DNA of 64,000 bases from Rotaria socialis (taxonomy: Eukaryota > Rotifera > Eurotatoria > Philodinida > Philodinidae), in NCBI GenBank assembly GCA_905331475.1, contig CAJNYU010002927.1:25186-89185 (forward strand), written 5' to 3'. This document shows positions 49,888 through 62,197 of the stretch, piece after piece (the first letter of the stretch is position 1; every line of letters starts with the position of its first letter). Below the pieces are notes generated by a model. That model did no database searches, had not been told where the DNA came from, and saw only the letters and a list, made by a program, of their open reading frames with translations. A program made the position numbers and the translations under genes.

Positions 49888-52188
49888 ATTTTTCCTTACT
49901 CATTTTCCGTAAGTTCCACTGAAATAAGATATGAAAACTAATTAGAAATCTTGTTGGCTATCATAACACATACCTCGTAACCTTTTTATATTCGTACCGG
50001 TCGCTTGAATAAAATTCAATTGTCGTTTGGTTTGAATCATGTTGATTTATCTCATGAAATCTACGTATAAAATTTCATGTAGTAAAGCTCATTGTATGCT
50101 GTAGTTCTCCTTTTTACTCATTAAATTTTTTATTTATTTCTATCATGTAAGGTAGTAGATACTCACTTGAAACAAGCAAAACAGTATTTCAACGTGCGCA
50201 TTCGAGACACACCACACCTCACGGCACAAAAAAATACGCCATATTCTTTTCTTTCTCTATGTTGCATTTCTCGATTCGTTGTCTATCAGTAGTCAGCAGA
50301 AAAAGAGCGCACATGGTGACTCACTGAACTGGGTAAAATCCAAAAAAACAAGCAAGATTGATTCCCAACGTCAGATTTATTTCAATCGACCAGAATATGG
50401 AAGAATTGAGTTCTCAACGACTCCTTGGGAATTACAAAGACTTAATCACCGAATAATTACATCAGCAGATAAACGTTATTGACCGTAATCTTGATTATTT
50501 ATATCGATGAAAGGAACCAACACGATACTATTTTCTAAGATTTAGACTGAATATTTTTTTCAGATAAGAACGTCTGAAATGATGGAGAAACAACGATTCT
50601 CAATTGATAATAAAAGTAACGAAATACACGACTAAATATTTACATGCTGATAAAACGTTTTTTCAGAAATGTTGGAAAAAAAACAACACTTGCGCGAAGT
50701 GGTTTCGAGGAAATATACAAAAAAGCTTGTTAGTGCAGTCCCTTTGGGGCTAAAATGTGGAACTCACATATATCCCTTAGGTCTACTAAAACAATTGCGT
50801 ATGTTTGTAATGGAGTATTAATCGTTAGCTCGTATATTTAACAATGGTAGAGACTACTTGCTATGGTCTGTAATGAGCCAGCAGTGCTTTTCCCGTGTAG
50901 CCTGTAATTAAAAAAGAAAAAAATAGCAGCTTAATTAGTCAAGTCCCTAATTAGCACAATTTTAAACTCATTAATGTCTGTAATGAGGAGGGGGGCCGCA
51001 AAATCTCGCTTTTAAATTTACACTCACCATTTTCTTCGAAAATATATGTGAGCTCCACAAAATCTTGTTCTGATTAGATTTCTCTGAAATTTTTAGTAGC
51101 GTTAATACATTCGTGTGTACAGCACAAAGAAGACATGCAAATCAAACTCTACCTGAAATTTTTTACAAGTACTTGTGAATAGTTGAACTCTCTTTTCTGA
51201 TTCGATCTGTACGCAAGACTCGGTTGTATGAAACCATATATTCTAACTAAACTATACTTTTATTTATGGCTTGGCCGTATTCAGTGATGCAATCAGTAGG
51301 TGTTTCTTTTTCTTATGACTAATATTCTATGGATGTAAGTTTGGCCTGTTGATCATCAGTCGAATTACTTTTTTGTGTTCGTAGCAATGAAATTGAAACT
51401 AAATTAAAACAAACTTGAGGTGTGTGAAGTTCAGGATAAAAATTAATGAAAGAGACGTCTGAATTCTATTTATTTTTTTCTGACAATTTCTGAATCATGC
51501 TTGGCAAATACTTTTTATAGGAATTAAGTAGCTAGCGAAATCTGTTAAGATTGAATATGGAGCTACTACCGCATTCCTATGAACGATCAATTTCATTAAA
51601 CTTAACTCATGAATTGGCAGGAGTATTCGTTCTAGATTTGTTATACTTTCATTCAACTCCTTGGAGATAGCTCTAGCCATGATTTAGCGTACTATAATTG
51701 CCATTGTTAAGTCGAATTTTTTCTTATATAGGTTTCAACGTGTGAGTGTATTTCATATTCTTCGATTAGAATAAAAGAATACTATGCATATAATACAATC
51801 GATTGAATTATGAAATAGAGCGTCCATCAAATAAATTCTACTGAAGTTATTCACTTTTCAAGACAGATCACACCCTGCGTATGACAGGAAAATCACTTAC
51901 GCCAACTAAGCAAATCCATCCATAATACCTTCAGTTAAATTGGCTGTGATTATTTTTTATTTTATTTCAAAGAATGAGGATTACATGATGAATACTAATA
52001 TTGTGAATTATGACTGTTATCAATGATGAAAAAGCAAGGTCAAGATCCTGGGCAACATCATTCCACTATTGTGTACCATCTTGGTTACATTTGAAAACTT
52101 TTTTGATAAATAAAATGAGTGAAATCAAACTTGATTTGGGAGTGATCTGGTAGATTAAATAAATAAACAGCTATGAAGACTACGGTAT
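49888..52188. other. Intergenic, no supported gene
   Basis: A plus-strand open stretch at 50279-50482 (ending TTPWELQRLNHRII) has a protein-like composition, but no ATG at its start and no family. Otherwise AT-rich and without recognisable content. Confidence 0.4.
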
Positions 52189-52944
52189 TTATTGCACACG
52201 AACATAGATTGCGTTTGAACGAATATAATCTTTGTGTTCTGCTTTTAGTTTGTGTCGACCACCACTTGTGAAGGCAACTTTGACATTTCCATTGGAATCT
52301 GATACATATTTACCAACTTTCGCACCTGATATTGGTGCGTCTGTAGCGCCATTTGTGACCCTGAATATTGTGTTACAACCACGGCGAGCAGTCAGAGGTA
52401 CCGTGAGTTTGAGAAAGTATTTTTTGCTGAACGCATCAAAAGCGAAAAGAACTTCGTCATTCTGTTGAACACGCGTTTCGCATCCTCCAGTTTTTGTGTA
52501 GTTATAATTGGCCAGAATACCCCAGAATTGTGTAGCCGTTTGCGCGTCACTGCCGATGCGCGTAATAAAGAAATCATCATATATAGTTGAGAACGTACCG
52601 TCCCAAGTAAAACGACCACATTTGCTTGCATCATCAAGAGCACTTGTAACAGTCGAACCAGCTGTTGGATGACTATTCAAATTTTTACCATCACAATGAT
52701 GTGCACTGTCTCCTGATTCAACTGTGATATTGTGTCCACGAGTAAAATGGAAATTTGACTCCTGTATAAAAAAAAAGAAAAAGAAGAATAAAAATCGATA
52801 ATAGAAATTATGTTTGATCAGTGTCGAATAACATACGAATATAGTATTGCTCTTGCCCTCGATTCGAATTTTGACAGTTGAACCACGATCGGCATTCAAG
52901 GAGAGAACCAGAATGCTGGATATAATTAGAAAAATGAAGGACAT
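52189..52944 (-). CDS. Secreted DUF4430-like protein
   Basis: Two exons (52944-52837 and 52761-52189) joined in phase 0 give 226 residues. The 75 bp intron has no in-frame stop and reads as a run of Phe, so a naive ORF wrongly includes it. Residues 1-18 are a signal peptide (FIFLIISSILVLSLNA). The body begins VKIRIEGKSNTIF and contains HHCDGKNLNSHPTAGS, FDGTF-like WDGTFSTIYDDFFITRIGSD, FWGILANYNYT and LFAFDAF. This resembles extracellular proteins of actinobacteria and fungi with a DUF4430-like fold. The last 60 residues (VTNGATDAPISGAKVG) look like a small carboxypeptidase-regulatory-like or Ig-like domain. The similarity is recalled, not computed. Lateral acquisition is plausible. Confidence 0.75.
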   Translation of the reverse strand: MSFIFLIISSILVLSLNADRGSTVKIRIEGKSNTIFVCYSTLIKHNFYYRFLFFFFFFFIQESNFHFTRGHNITVESGDSAHHCDGKNLNSHPTAGSTVTSALDDASKCGRFTWDGTFSTIYDDFFITRIGSDAQTATQFWGILANYNYTKTGGCETRVQQNDEVLFAFDAFSKKYFLKLTVPLTARRGCNTIFRVTNGATDAPISGAKVGKYVSDSNGNVKVAFTSGGRHKLKAEHKDYIRSNAIYVRVQ

Positions 52945-55251
52945 TTATATGATCTGAAAGACAACATAAATATGATACGAAGATATTTTTTTTCAATTAC
53001 ACCTCGTTGTTGAGCGCTAAATGCGTGGTATTATAAAATGGGAATATTACTTCTATGTAGTCTGTAGTGGAAAATGGAAATTGCATAATGGAATCAACTG
53101 TATCAAGATGCAATGATGTTCTCATAGTGAAACTTCCGCTGTGATGTTCAGTAGTTTTAACAATAATTTATATGCACAAATACCAGTGGCGCATATATAT
53201 GCATAATAGAGCTCCGTGTTGGATAGGATGGGATTACTAAAACAAAGTTCCCTCCCAAGAGATGGGACTGATTTGAGAGAAAATTACATCCGATGAGATA
53301 GGGCGAGAATGATAACCGTCGAAATCATTTAGTGAATAATGACCAACTGAAACTATGAAAAAAATGATTTCATTGTATATTTCATAACTTTGTTTTCTTC
53401 ATTAATCCTGCCCTCCGAAATAAACGGACACGGTCTTGAATTGCTTGCCAGCAGATCGTTCCTTTTTTGGATGGCTTTTTATTAGAGTCATATTTTTGAA
53501 GATAATAGTTATCAATGAATAGTTTTAATAAAACAGGGTGTTGGTATTTTTCATGTCAAAATATACTTCACGCGATGGAAAATCCAATACCTTCCCTGGA
53601 AAACAGCAAAAAAATGCCAGTCTGCGATTACTTTTTTGAATTAAGTAGTCTATTGGAACATGAATTTTTAATCTGTGGACGGATTTTTACTCTTCTTGTA
53701 ATTTGCAATGAAAAACAAATCCTTTTTTTCATCTGGTTAAGATACGCTCTATGGAATACTGTATGTAGCTTATCCTACGCGATTAGAACCACTGTCCAAT
53801 GTTTACTCCCATTCATCCAAGAATTGTTTGACGTAAAATGGCTGCTGTATGGGACTAATATGATCTGTTGGAAAATAATTGGGACTATTTATTTGAAAGA
53901 ATTATTCAATATTATATTCAGATTAATGCATAAATAATATCAGTTTAAAATTCTTGTCTTGAAATACACAATTTTCAGCTGAATCAAAATATCATTCTAA
54001 ATCGAAAATAGTTAATTTACAATGTATGCATCACATAAAAATTATAGTTTACCTCAGAGACTTAACAAATCATCATTGCATTATACGTATAGTGTATGAG
54101 ATCATATCAACTTCTTTACAATTTTTGATTTCATACAAACAAAACGATAATTGCCTGTCTAGAAACAGCTATAAACACTGAGCAAGGAGAATAAATTATT
54201 TTAGAGGAGAACGATCAAATTTCGAGATAAATCTCTTATGAATTGAATAATAAGCAAGAGCCGTTCTTAATGTTTATTCTTCTCTGAATGACTTTTTCCC
54301 CATATTCTTTCTTCTAAATTAGAAGAATCTTTTGATATTGTTTTATTTAGATATCACGTGTATAGCTAACAAAAAGAAGAAATATCAACAAACAACTAAG
54401 TAAAATGATGATCATACTCTGATTTTTGCAAGAGAAAGGCTCTATAGAGCTAAATACATTTTCTGTAGCACGTAAAACAAAGAATTCAAAAGATCATCTT
54501 CACTAAAATCTATTTTTTACTTTGCCATCACAGCCATCTCCTAATAGCACTACTTTAAAACAAACATTTCTATTCATCGTTTATTGCATTAACAAGACTT
54601 CTATCTGAAACCTAAAAGAAAATTTTTTTCCTATATAAATTCGCAGAAATGATGATAAAAAATAATGGATAGCAGTGTGGAGGTAAAATTTTGCACAATC
54701 ACAATGATAACTGTAAAGATAAACGCATAGCAAGATTAGTTCGTCCTAAAATTTCTTCTAAGAACCATATTTTGCCAAGGGTGCGCACGACTGTAAGTTG
54801 TTATGGACGACTAAAATAATCGTGCCTACTGACACTCACACCCCGATCATCCCATACTAGAGCTATAACCAGAAGAAAAAATTCAGTAGATGTGAAAGAA
54901 ACTCATGAGTTTGCGAAAAAAATTCAATTAGAAATCTCAAGTTTTAGTCCGTCTTTTTATTGATATCCACACCCGCGAGTCGCTTCTTTTACTGATTTAT
55001 AATCAACCGAATATTCAGATGCTTTGAATCCAAGAAAATAATCTCGAAGTAAGAATCATCGATTTCTTTTTCGCTCGGTTCTTATCATAATACTTAAATG
55101 CAAACATCGTTTCACGTTCTATGTATCGACCGTAGTTCATCTACAAAGTTTACAATGCTTTTTTCAATTGATAAATTGCGATCGTGCATTTTTTTAAAAT
55201 ATCGACGGTCAAAAAATGAGTTTCATGAAAAGTATCAATATCATTCATGTT
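52945..55251. other. Intergenic; one doubtful ORF
   Basis: The longest plus-strand open frame, 53515-53937, codes 140 residues that are hydrophobic and aromatic (ILFFIWLRYALWNTVCSLSY) without a recognised domain. It could be a small membrane protein or chance. A degenerate inverted G-rich/C-rich pair (GGGTGCGCACGA / CACTCACACCCCG) lies at 54779-54846. Confidence 0.3.
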
Positions 55252-57075
55252 TTATTTATTTTCACTCATCCATAAACACAATGAAAAACTATATTTATCG
55301 TTAATTTCACATGCAAAGCCATTTTCTTTTTTTTCGCGCTTTAAACGACAACTGTGTTGCTTCAACCATTCACGTGTTATTTTGATTTTATCAAAGTGAT
55401 ATTCATCAAGAACAAAGAAACCATCGAGCATATTGTTGAAATGATCAATTAAAAATACAATTTGGTTTTTTGAATTAATCGAAGCAGTTAATCGTTCGAC
55501 GCACGGAAAAACTTTTGACCAATTGAATTGAATTTTTTCTTTGCGTCGACCAAATTGAGGTAAAGACAATCGTCGAATTTGTGGCAATGAAATATCAGGA
55601 AAATATTTGTTTCTTAAACTCGTTTGAGAACAATTGAGACGAAGATAATTGACACAGGGCATTGCCGTTTTAATCAATTGAACAATTTTGTCCAATGGCC
55701 AATCCGATGTATTGATAATTAATGATTCTACTTTGGATAAATCAACAATATTATCATACATATAAGGATCATTGAAAATTAGTTTTTTCACATGATTATA
55801 ACGATAAGGATGTTCCGATTGACCTGATTCATATTTCAATTGATTAACACGATCATAAAAAATACTATGTTGTTCAAGAGGTAATGTTGTCCAATCCGAT
55901 GACACCGATTGAATTGAATTCCTCGTTTCAGTTGAAGCAAAATGAGGTACGGTAAATAATCTTTGACTCTGCGAATCAAAAGCAACAAACCAATGTTTAT
56001 TCAACCAAAATGGAGAACGAAATCGATCAATTATTTCTCGCTCGTCAAAACTTGCGGGAAATTTAAAATTGAAAGTCATTAATTTTGGTAAATGTTCGAC
56101 AATAAGTTTCTCCCAATGATTGGCATTAAGAAATTCATGATCTAAATAAGTTTTAATGATTAGTTCGAATTGTTGCAAGCGTTGAAATGGAGTCAGAAAT
56201 AGTTCAAAATGATGATTCGTTAGTTCTAAAGCTGAAATAGAAAATGAAAAAAAAAATTTTTAATAATGTTTCACGCGATCCTACACACTAGGACTACGAC
56301 TGTTCGAACAGGTCGTTTGAACTCAACTGTTTTCGAACTGTCGTAGTCCTACTACACACAACTCACCAGGCGCATCGATTGTTAGTGATAGAGAAACGAG
56401 ATCAACCGGTGTTATTTGTATTTTATGGATATAAGCGAATAAATTAACTTCCATTGGCTTCCACAAGAACAACGAAGTTTTAAATGATTTAAGTTGAGGC
56501 ATCTCATTAAAAAAATGTAGAAATGCACCAAATGAACAATAAGATATAGATAAATGTCGTACATATTCCAATGAGAGTGAACCAATGGATCGTCGAATAT
56601 CAAACTGCACATCGGATGGCAAATTAATAATGAGAGTTTTTATTGGTGGCAAAGCCTTAATCAATGGAAGATCAAATCGAATATTGATTTCAAGAGAAAC
56701 AAGACGTTGCAGTTTGTATAATTTCGATAGTAAGGATTGACCATCATCGGCTAATTCAATTAATTTTAATGAACGTAAGCGAGTAAATTTTTCGATTCGA
56801 AAGAGAGTTTGAAACAATTGAGATTGACAAGGCGTTTGCTTCTGATCAGCTAGAATTAATGAAATAACCTGTTCCGGACGAATAAGACGACACACAAGAT
56901 CAAAATGTGTTTTACGAATTGATTGAAAATTGATCCTATATTGGTCGTAAGCGAATAGAATACGATTGAAATGATCGTTTATGTTAAAGAACATGTATAG
57001 AATTTCATGAGCCCAGAAATAATCGAAAATCATGCGAAGAATTTCGATTGGAAATCGGTTTAGTGCGAGAGGCAT
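55252..57075 (-). CDS. F-box protein with LRR-like repeats
   Basis: Two exons (57075-56367 and 56231-55252) splice in frame to 562 residues. The F-box is at residues 5-45 (NRFPIEILRMIFDYFWAHEILYMFF). Leucine-rich stretches follow (FTRLRSLKLIELADDG, MPQLKSFKTSLFLW), then the family signatures HFELFLTPFQRLQQFEL and FRSPFWLNKHWF and a second repeat block (MPCVNYLRLNC, LPQIRRLSLPQFG). It is a probable SCF substrate adaptor, paralogous in layout to the gene at 48054. Its 135 bp intron is about twice as long as its relative's because it carries a 63 bp foldback insertion at 56289-56351. Confidence 0.88.
56289..56351. mobile_element. 63 bp foldback insertion with 8 bp target duplication
   Basis: The ends are perfect inverted repeats TAGGACTACGAC (56289-56300) and GTCGTAGTCCTA (56340-56351). 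Pairing continues inward with few mismatches through GTTCGAA. CTACACAC stands directly on both sides (56281-56288 and 56352-56359), an exact 8 bp duplication. It is far too short to code and sits inside the F-box gene intron. Confidence 0.85.
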
Positions 57076-58462
57076 GACTAGATCTAAAATTGAATGATCC
57101 AGTCAATAATATGAATATAAAAAGAGAGAATAAACATAGCGGCTGTCGACTTGAAATTATTTCATTATGTCTATATCGAATATATTCACATCGTTGTTTT
57201 AAGCATGTGAAAAAATTATTGAAAGATAAACCAGCTGTTGCTCGTGGCGAAATTGATTCGTTCATTTATCTCTGTTGTGATAGCTTTATTAAATTTTTGC
57301 GATCTTTATCTATCACCAAGGTGAATTGTTTAATACATCGCCACACTTGTTTATTTTTCTGCGAAGATGGTGTAAAGTGTGCCCCAGGGTCGCAACGTGT
57401 CAACTTTTTATGGCCCGGCCCGACTCGGTGAATGTTTTTCTATCGTATTTTGGAAAACTAATCTTGAAGATCACTGTAGTATCTAGAAACAAATGTGAAA
57501 AAAAAGTATAGCGTTGATTTGTTGATAAATTTGACAAGATCCCAGCATTCTTACAATAGAAAAGAAAAAAGAAATAAAAATATAAATGTGCTCAATAGAA
57601 AAAGAAATATAACATCTCGGCCCGGGTTGATCCATCGGGTCGGACAGCCCGTTACGACTTCTGTTTTGAATGTAGATACAGCAGATGACCAATAAAACAT
57701 TCATACATGCCTTTGGTCCATTTTTCGTTGCCCGCGATAAAATCAAATTTTCTCTCTTGACTAACTACCGTTACGAAATCTCGATACATTTCTGTATATT
57801 CTCTTTCTATCCAGCTAGAGAAATCGATAAAAAATTGTACTATTGATCAGTGCAGCAATACCAGAAATAATTTCTTTGTAGAAAAAAAAATGAATCAAGA
57901 AAGTCATTATGGAGTTCTCAGCGTTATTGTAAGCAAGCTCTTTTACTTCATCTCGATAATGGTGTTCTTTTCTTATGATCGTAGTGAACGAGCACAATTG
58001 TATATGAGTAAGAAGTAGTCCGAAAATTTTGTCGAAAAGATAAATACATGAACAAACGAATGTCAACATTTGAATGTTTATGATAATTTTTATGAAGAAT
58101 TTACCATAATTTTCATTGATAGACTTGAAAAGTTCGATGATTATTTTGACAACAACGGCGAGATCAATAAATACAGTGTATGTTCCATATGCCAACACTT
58201 TTTTCTACATCTAGATGATCGTGAATATCGAGTTACAAGATCGTATCAGAAGACTCATCGATATCTATCAAACCGAGTATTTGGAACTGGCAGCCATCTA
58301 TGTTGTCAACTGAATACGCTTACATTTGGTCAAGTTCTGAATGGCAACGTATAAAAAAGATGATTGATCAACTAAAAGAACCTATTTGAATCGTACAATG
58401 AAATGCGCTGACTGATAGCTCACGTATTTACATTAATAAGAGCAGTAATCATTATAGGCGAT
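57076..58462. other. Intergenic, GC-rich islands
   Basis: No supported gene. Two GC-rich patches, 57385-57430 (GGCCCGGCCCGACTCGG) and 57615-57655 (GGCCCGGG, CGGGTCGGACAGCCCG), stand out in AT-rich DNA and are weakly inverted. They may be the degenerate ends of an element. The plus-strand frame at 58070-58354 has no recognised domain and may or may not belong to the next gene. Confidence 0.4.
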
Positions 58463-58948
58463 GTGAATGCGATGAATATTTTCCGGATAGAATTGCTTTC
58501 GAACGGGTTGAAGCTGTCTTCTATGGTTCAACTCATTGAAATACAAACCAACTCGTCAGGCACAACTAAAATAGTTCCGGGAACAAGAATACCTATGTTT
58601 GATAGATTTTTTATCGAATTTAAGAACAGCGATCTGCTTAAGTGTCATATCAATGTCGACGATTTTTATTATACAATTAAAAAAACTCCCCGCAAATGTG
58701 TTTGCCCGAGTTTAGACAGGGATTGTCAAAATTGTGGGAAAATATTTCATCATCATTACTGTTGTCATATGTGTGGTGCAACAAAACGTTATAATTGTCT
58801 ACTATCTGCAAATATTCCTCATTTCGACTATGTTACAGTATGTAAAGCATGTGCAAATGAGATACCAAAAATAGAAGATCAGACTGTATACAATTGTCTC
58901 AAACAGGCAATTGAAAACGTTACTTCAAATTGTCTTCACAGTTATTGA
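58463..58948 (+). CDS. Small protein with FYVE-like zinc finger
   Basis: 161 residues. The C-terminal half has CQNCGKIFHHHYCCHMCG (88-105), a cysteine at 112 and CKAC (127-130), ending CANEIP. The spacing resembles a FYVE finger, in which C-x2-C is followed by R-R/K-H-H-C-R-x-C-G and a late C-x2-C. Here the basic Arg residues of the lipid-binding motif are absent and one of the eight cysteines is missing from the central pair, so binding to phosphatidylinositol-3-phosphate is doubtful. The upstream half (FFIEFKNSDLLKCHINVDDF) is not recognised. It may be a divergent gene, or the last exon of a longer or decaying one. Confidence 0.45.
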   Translation: MNAMNIFRIELLSNGLKLSSMVQLIEIQTNSSGTTKIVPGTRIPMFDRFFIEFKNSDLLKCHINVDDFYYTIKKTPRKCVCPSLDRDCQNCGKIFHHHYCCHMCGATKRYNCLLSANIPHFDYVTVCKACANEIPKIEDQTVYNCLKQAIENVTSNCLHSY

Positions 58949-59664
58949 GCCTTACTTCGACAGTCTAGGCAAGAAGATTTAATATCTTATTATAAACACC
59001 CTGGACAACATTTTCTTTCAGTTACATTATTACTCTTTAGCATTACAGTGTTATTGCTAAATAGAACGAATTATTAAATATTATGACAGTGGCGTGTTTG
59101 TAAAAGAAATACTCCCTGGCAATTTCTTGCATTCGTTTGATATATACTTCACCAGCCATGAAAGACACTTAAGTTTTGCCCTTCTTCTTTTAACTTGGAA
59201 TTTGGAAACGACTTGATAATGAGCAAGCATTAAAAGTAGGTAATAGATGTACTTATTCTAATATATGGAACTGTCGTTCTACTATCCAATCGTATGACTC
59301 ACACCACGAAGAAAAAGTATGTGATATACATAGTATTATTATCAATATATGTGTTGTTGACTATCCAATATATTGCAACGTGTATACAGTATCAGATTTT
59401 TTTTCTACTGAATTTCTTTCTGAGAAGAATTTACTTCGAATATAAGAGTAAAAAATATCGCAAAAATTTACAGAAAACTGTTTGATATGATATGAAGCAC
59501 AAAAAAAAGGGAAACAGTTATTGTATATGTGTTGACTTCTGAAGCTGATGAATAAGAAAATAATATTGTCTCATAGCGATAATTGTTGACAGAAAGAACA
59601 ATAACGTTTTGTACTATTGCTTATGAAGATGTTTAATAAGAATGATGCATAACATAAAAATTGC
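58949..59664. other. Intergenic, no supported gene
   Basis: AT-rich. The plus-strand frame at 59294-59485 is short and hydrophobic, with nothing recognisable. Confidence 0.45.
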
Positions 59665-60431
59665 TTGATATTATTAAACGAAAATATGATGACAAAATTC
59701 GAGGAGCTCTCCGCCGAGTTGTTCTACGAGATATTTAATTATTTTCAGTTTCATGAAGTATTCAATATTTTTTCTAATCTCAATTCTCGATTTGCTGCTA
59801 TTGTTAATAACATGCCACATATGCCTGTTTATTTGGGTCTAAATGCAATGAGTATAACAGTAACTGAATTCTATTACACACATTTATCACAATCGAACAC
59901 ATGTCACCGTCTTATTTCATTATGCGTTTCAAATGAATTCGCTTTTGATAATGGACTATGGTTAGCATCACATGTATCGAAATTCAACAATCTTCGTCGT
60001 TTATCCTTAATCGACATCAAATGCTCTTCTTTCGAATTGATTATTAATGCATTATCACCCAATACTCCTCTCATCATGTTTTCAATACGATTTACAACTT
60101 ACGCTCGTGCTGCTGAAACATTTGCCGGTGTGCCTGAAGGTGCATATTACCAACAAATCTTTCGCTTATTTCCTTATTTACGTGTATGCGATCTACGTTT
60201 CTGGCGATACATATACGACACTCTAGACAATCAAATAGTTCTACCATTTGATGAAGTTTTCATGCCAATTGAAACAAGTATTTTTAACTTACAATCAATT
60301 GTAATTCAAGAATGTTCACCAGCCTTTCTATCACATTTACTTGAACATCTTCCACAATTGCAAGATCTCAGCTTTGGTCTATCTACTCCTTGGCTACCTG
60401 ATCAACATCCACTAATGAATGATGTTAGCAA
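59665..60431 (+). pseudogene. Truncated F-box protein gene
   Basis: An open exon encodes an F-box (FEELSAELFYEIFNYFQFHEV) and leucine-rich repeats (FNNLRRLSLIDIKCS, LPQLQDLSFGL), as in the first exon of the two complete F-box genes. It ends at AGCAA|GTAAAT, a good 5' splice site. No second exon (no FRSPFW-type motif or further LRRs) is visible in the following 3 kb on the plus strand. It is therefore probably a 3'-truncated copy, although a distant exon or a short functional form cannot be excluded. The start could be the second Met pair (MMTKFEEL), which lies closer to the F-box. Confidence 0.65.
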
Positions 60432-62005
60432 GTAAATTTCTTTTCTTGAACTTAGAATGGAAAAATATCAAATATGCGAATTCATTCAGTTATATTAGAA
60501 TAAATTATAGATGAAAGTGAATCATTTCTGAATTGATTACATCCTTTTTCACTAATTTCAATAGACTATAAAGTGTTTAATTGTATGATGAAAAATTGAA
60601 AATAAGTTGTTTCAAAGATTTTTTAAGCCCCGCTCCCCCTAAAAAAAAGTCAATTTGCGTGAGAACTGTCAAAATTGAGATAAATACACAGGAAAATAGT
60701 TCGTCGTCTGCTCTTTTAAAATCAATAAAAATTTTTGCTAAACCCTCCACTTTTTCTAGAAATATTTCAGAGAACCAGTTTTTGAAACATCAAAAAATCT
60801 TTTTCTTTTTTTTCTCGTACGCGCATCCCAAATTTCTCTTTCATATTTCGTCCAATGTATTAATCTTTTTTTTTGCTTTGGAAGAGCACGTCAAGATGTA
60901 GTGCAGTACAGTCCTTTTCTAAATTAAGCTTGTGTTTTTATTATATATAAGCAGATCACCATTTTTAGGGTGTGGATGTGGGTGTGTATAAAATCTATCG
61001 TACTGCACAAGTTCGATTAGAAGTTGCTATTATAAAACTTTCATCAGCTGGATACTGGGTATCAAAAATTTGAGAAAGTTTCCATCCACTCACAACGTTG
61101 CATCAACGCATTTAAGAACAAGTTTATGAAATGACAGCAAACATTCTCACTCCTATTCATATAATTAATAGAAAAATAGTATCGAAACAAAATCTGTCTT
61201 ATTCAAATCAAAGTTTTTATAACTTACACTATCGTAAGTCGTCCACAATTGATATATATTAATTTATTTTACATCATCATACAACGTATTTAAATTCTAT
61301 GATGCAACTGTTAATTAAGTGCTTTTATTTAGTTTCTCGATCATAAAATAAATATCGAGTGCTGTTTACTCGATATAGTGATATTTCTATAATAATTATA
61401 TTCGCATCTGTTAATTACAATGAGAAATAATAAAAACAAAAATTTTGATTACCCCGACACCATGAGAAACGTTTTTAATATTTATTTGAAAATACTACGT
61501 GTTCTCATATATATAAGAATTATATGAAGAACAAATCAATTTTCTATTAAATTTCAAATATATTTTGCGAACGAGAATTCTAACGCACAAATAAGTTTAA
61601 ATTAATTAGAGATAGAATAGATTACTCTACCCTATTGCTTGTTGCTATTCATTGTTAAAAATTTCTATCATCTTCATTCGAGCAAACATTCAGTACCAAA
61701 TTGTTTATTCAGAATTGAATAATTTCGTCCAAAAAGAATGATTTCCTTTTCTTCTTCCTTTGAATGCGTATTGTTGTTATATACGCGATATTTCTTCAAA
61801 GTGTACATGCTTGAAAAAAGAAAAGAAGTGGTAAAGTAAATAGAAATGGATTGAGTTACGTCGCTTTTCAGAAAAAAGACGTTTGAAAAAAAGATCGACT
61901 AAACCTTATGAATTGAAAAAATTTCTTTCCAACAACAACAACAACAACAACAGTAGCACATCAACTGCTTTCAAATTTTCGATCGTGGTAAGTTATTAGG
62001 AAGAA

Positions 62006-62048
62006 GGGTGTGGGTGTGGGTGCCCAGAACATCAACACCCACACCCTC
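62006..62048. repeat. TGTGGG hairpin, copy 1
   Basis: GGGTGTGGGTGTGGGTGCCC is followed by AGAACATCA and then ACACCCACACCCTC. The arms pair over about 12 bp. The G-rich arm has three consecutive TGTGGG units. The copy at 62198 is almost identical. Confidence 0.75.
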
Positions 62049-62197
62049 AAGCCATATTTTAAAAAGATAGGTGCATCATTTTTATGATTTTATTTCAATT
62101 TCAATGTTTCATCATTCACATACTTATTCATATATATATATATTGTAAATATTGAACTACATTATAGTTTTAAGATTAAGACAAGTTTGCTATCATT

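Noticed and set aside
50279-50482. 67-codon frame (QIYFNRPEYGRIEF) between the F-box gene and the DUF4430-like gene
   Set aside because: Protein-like text but no ATG, no family, and no splice-linked neighbours that I could establish.
53515-53937. 140-codon plus-strand frame
   Set aside because: Hydrophobic composition is common for chance frames in AT-rich DNA; no domain, so it is not called as a gene.
58070-58354. 94-codon frame before the FYVE-like gene, considered as its first exon
   Set aside because: No domain and no consistent splice pair linking it to 58463.
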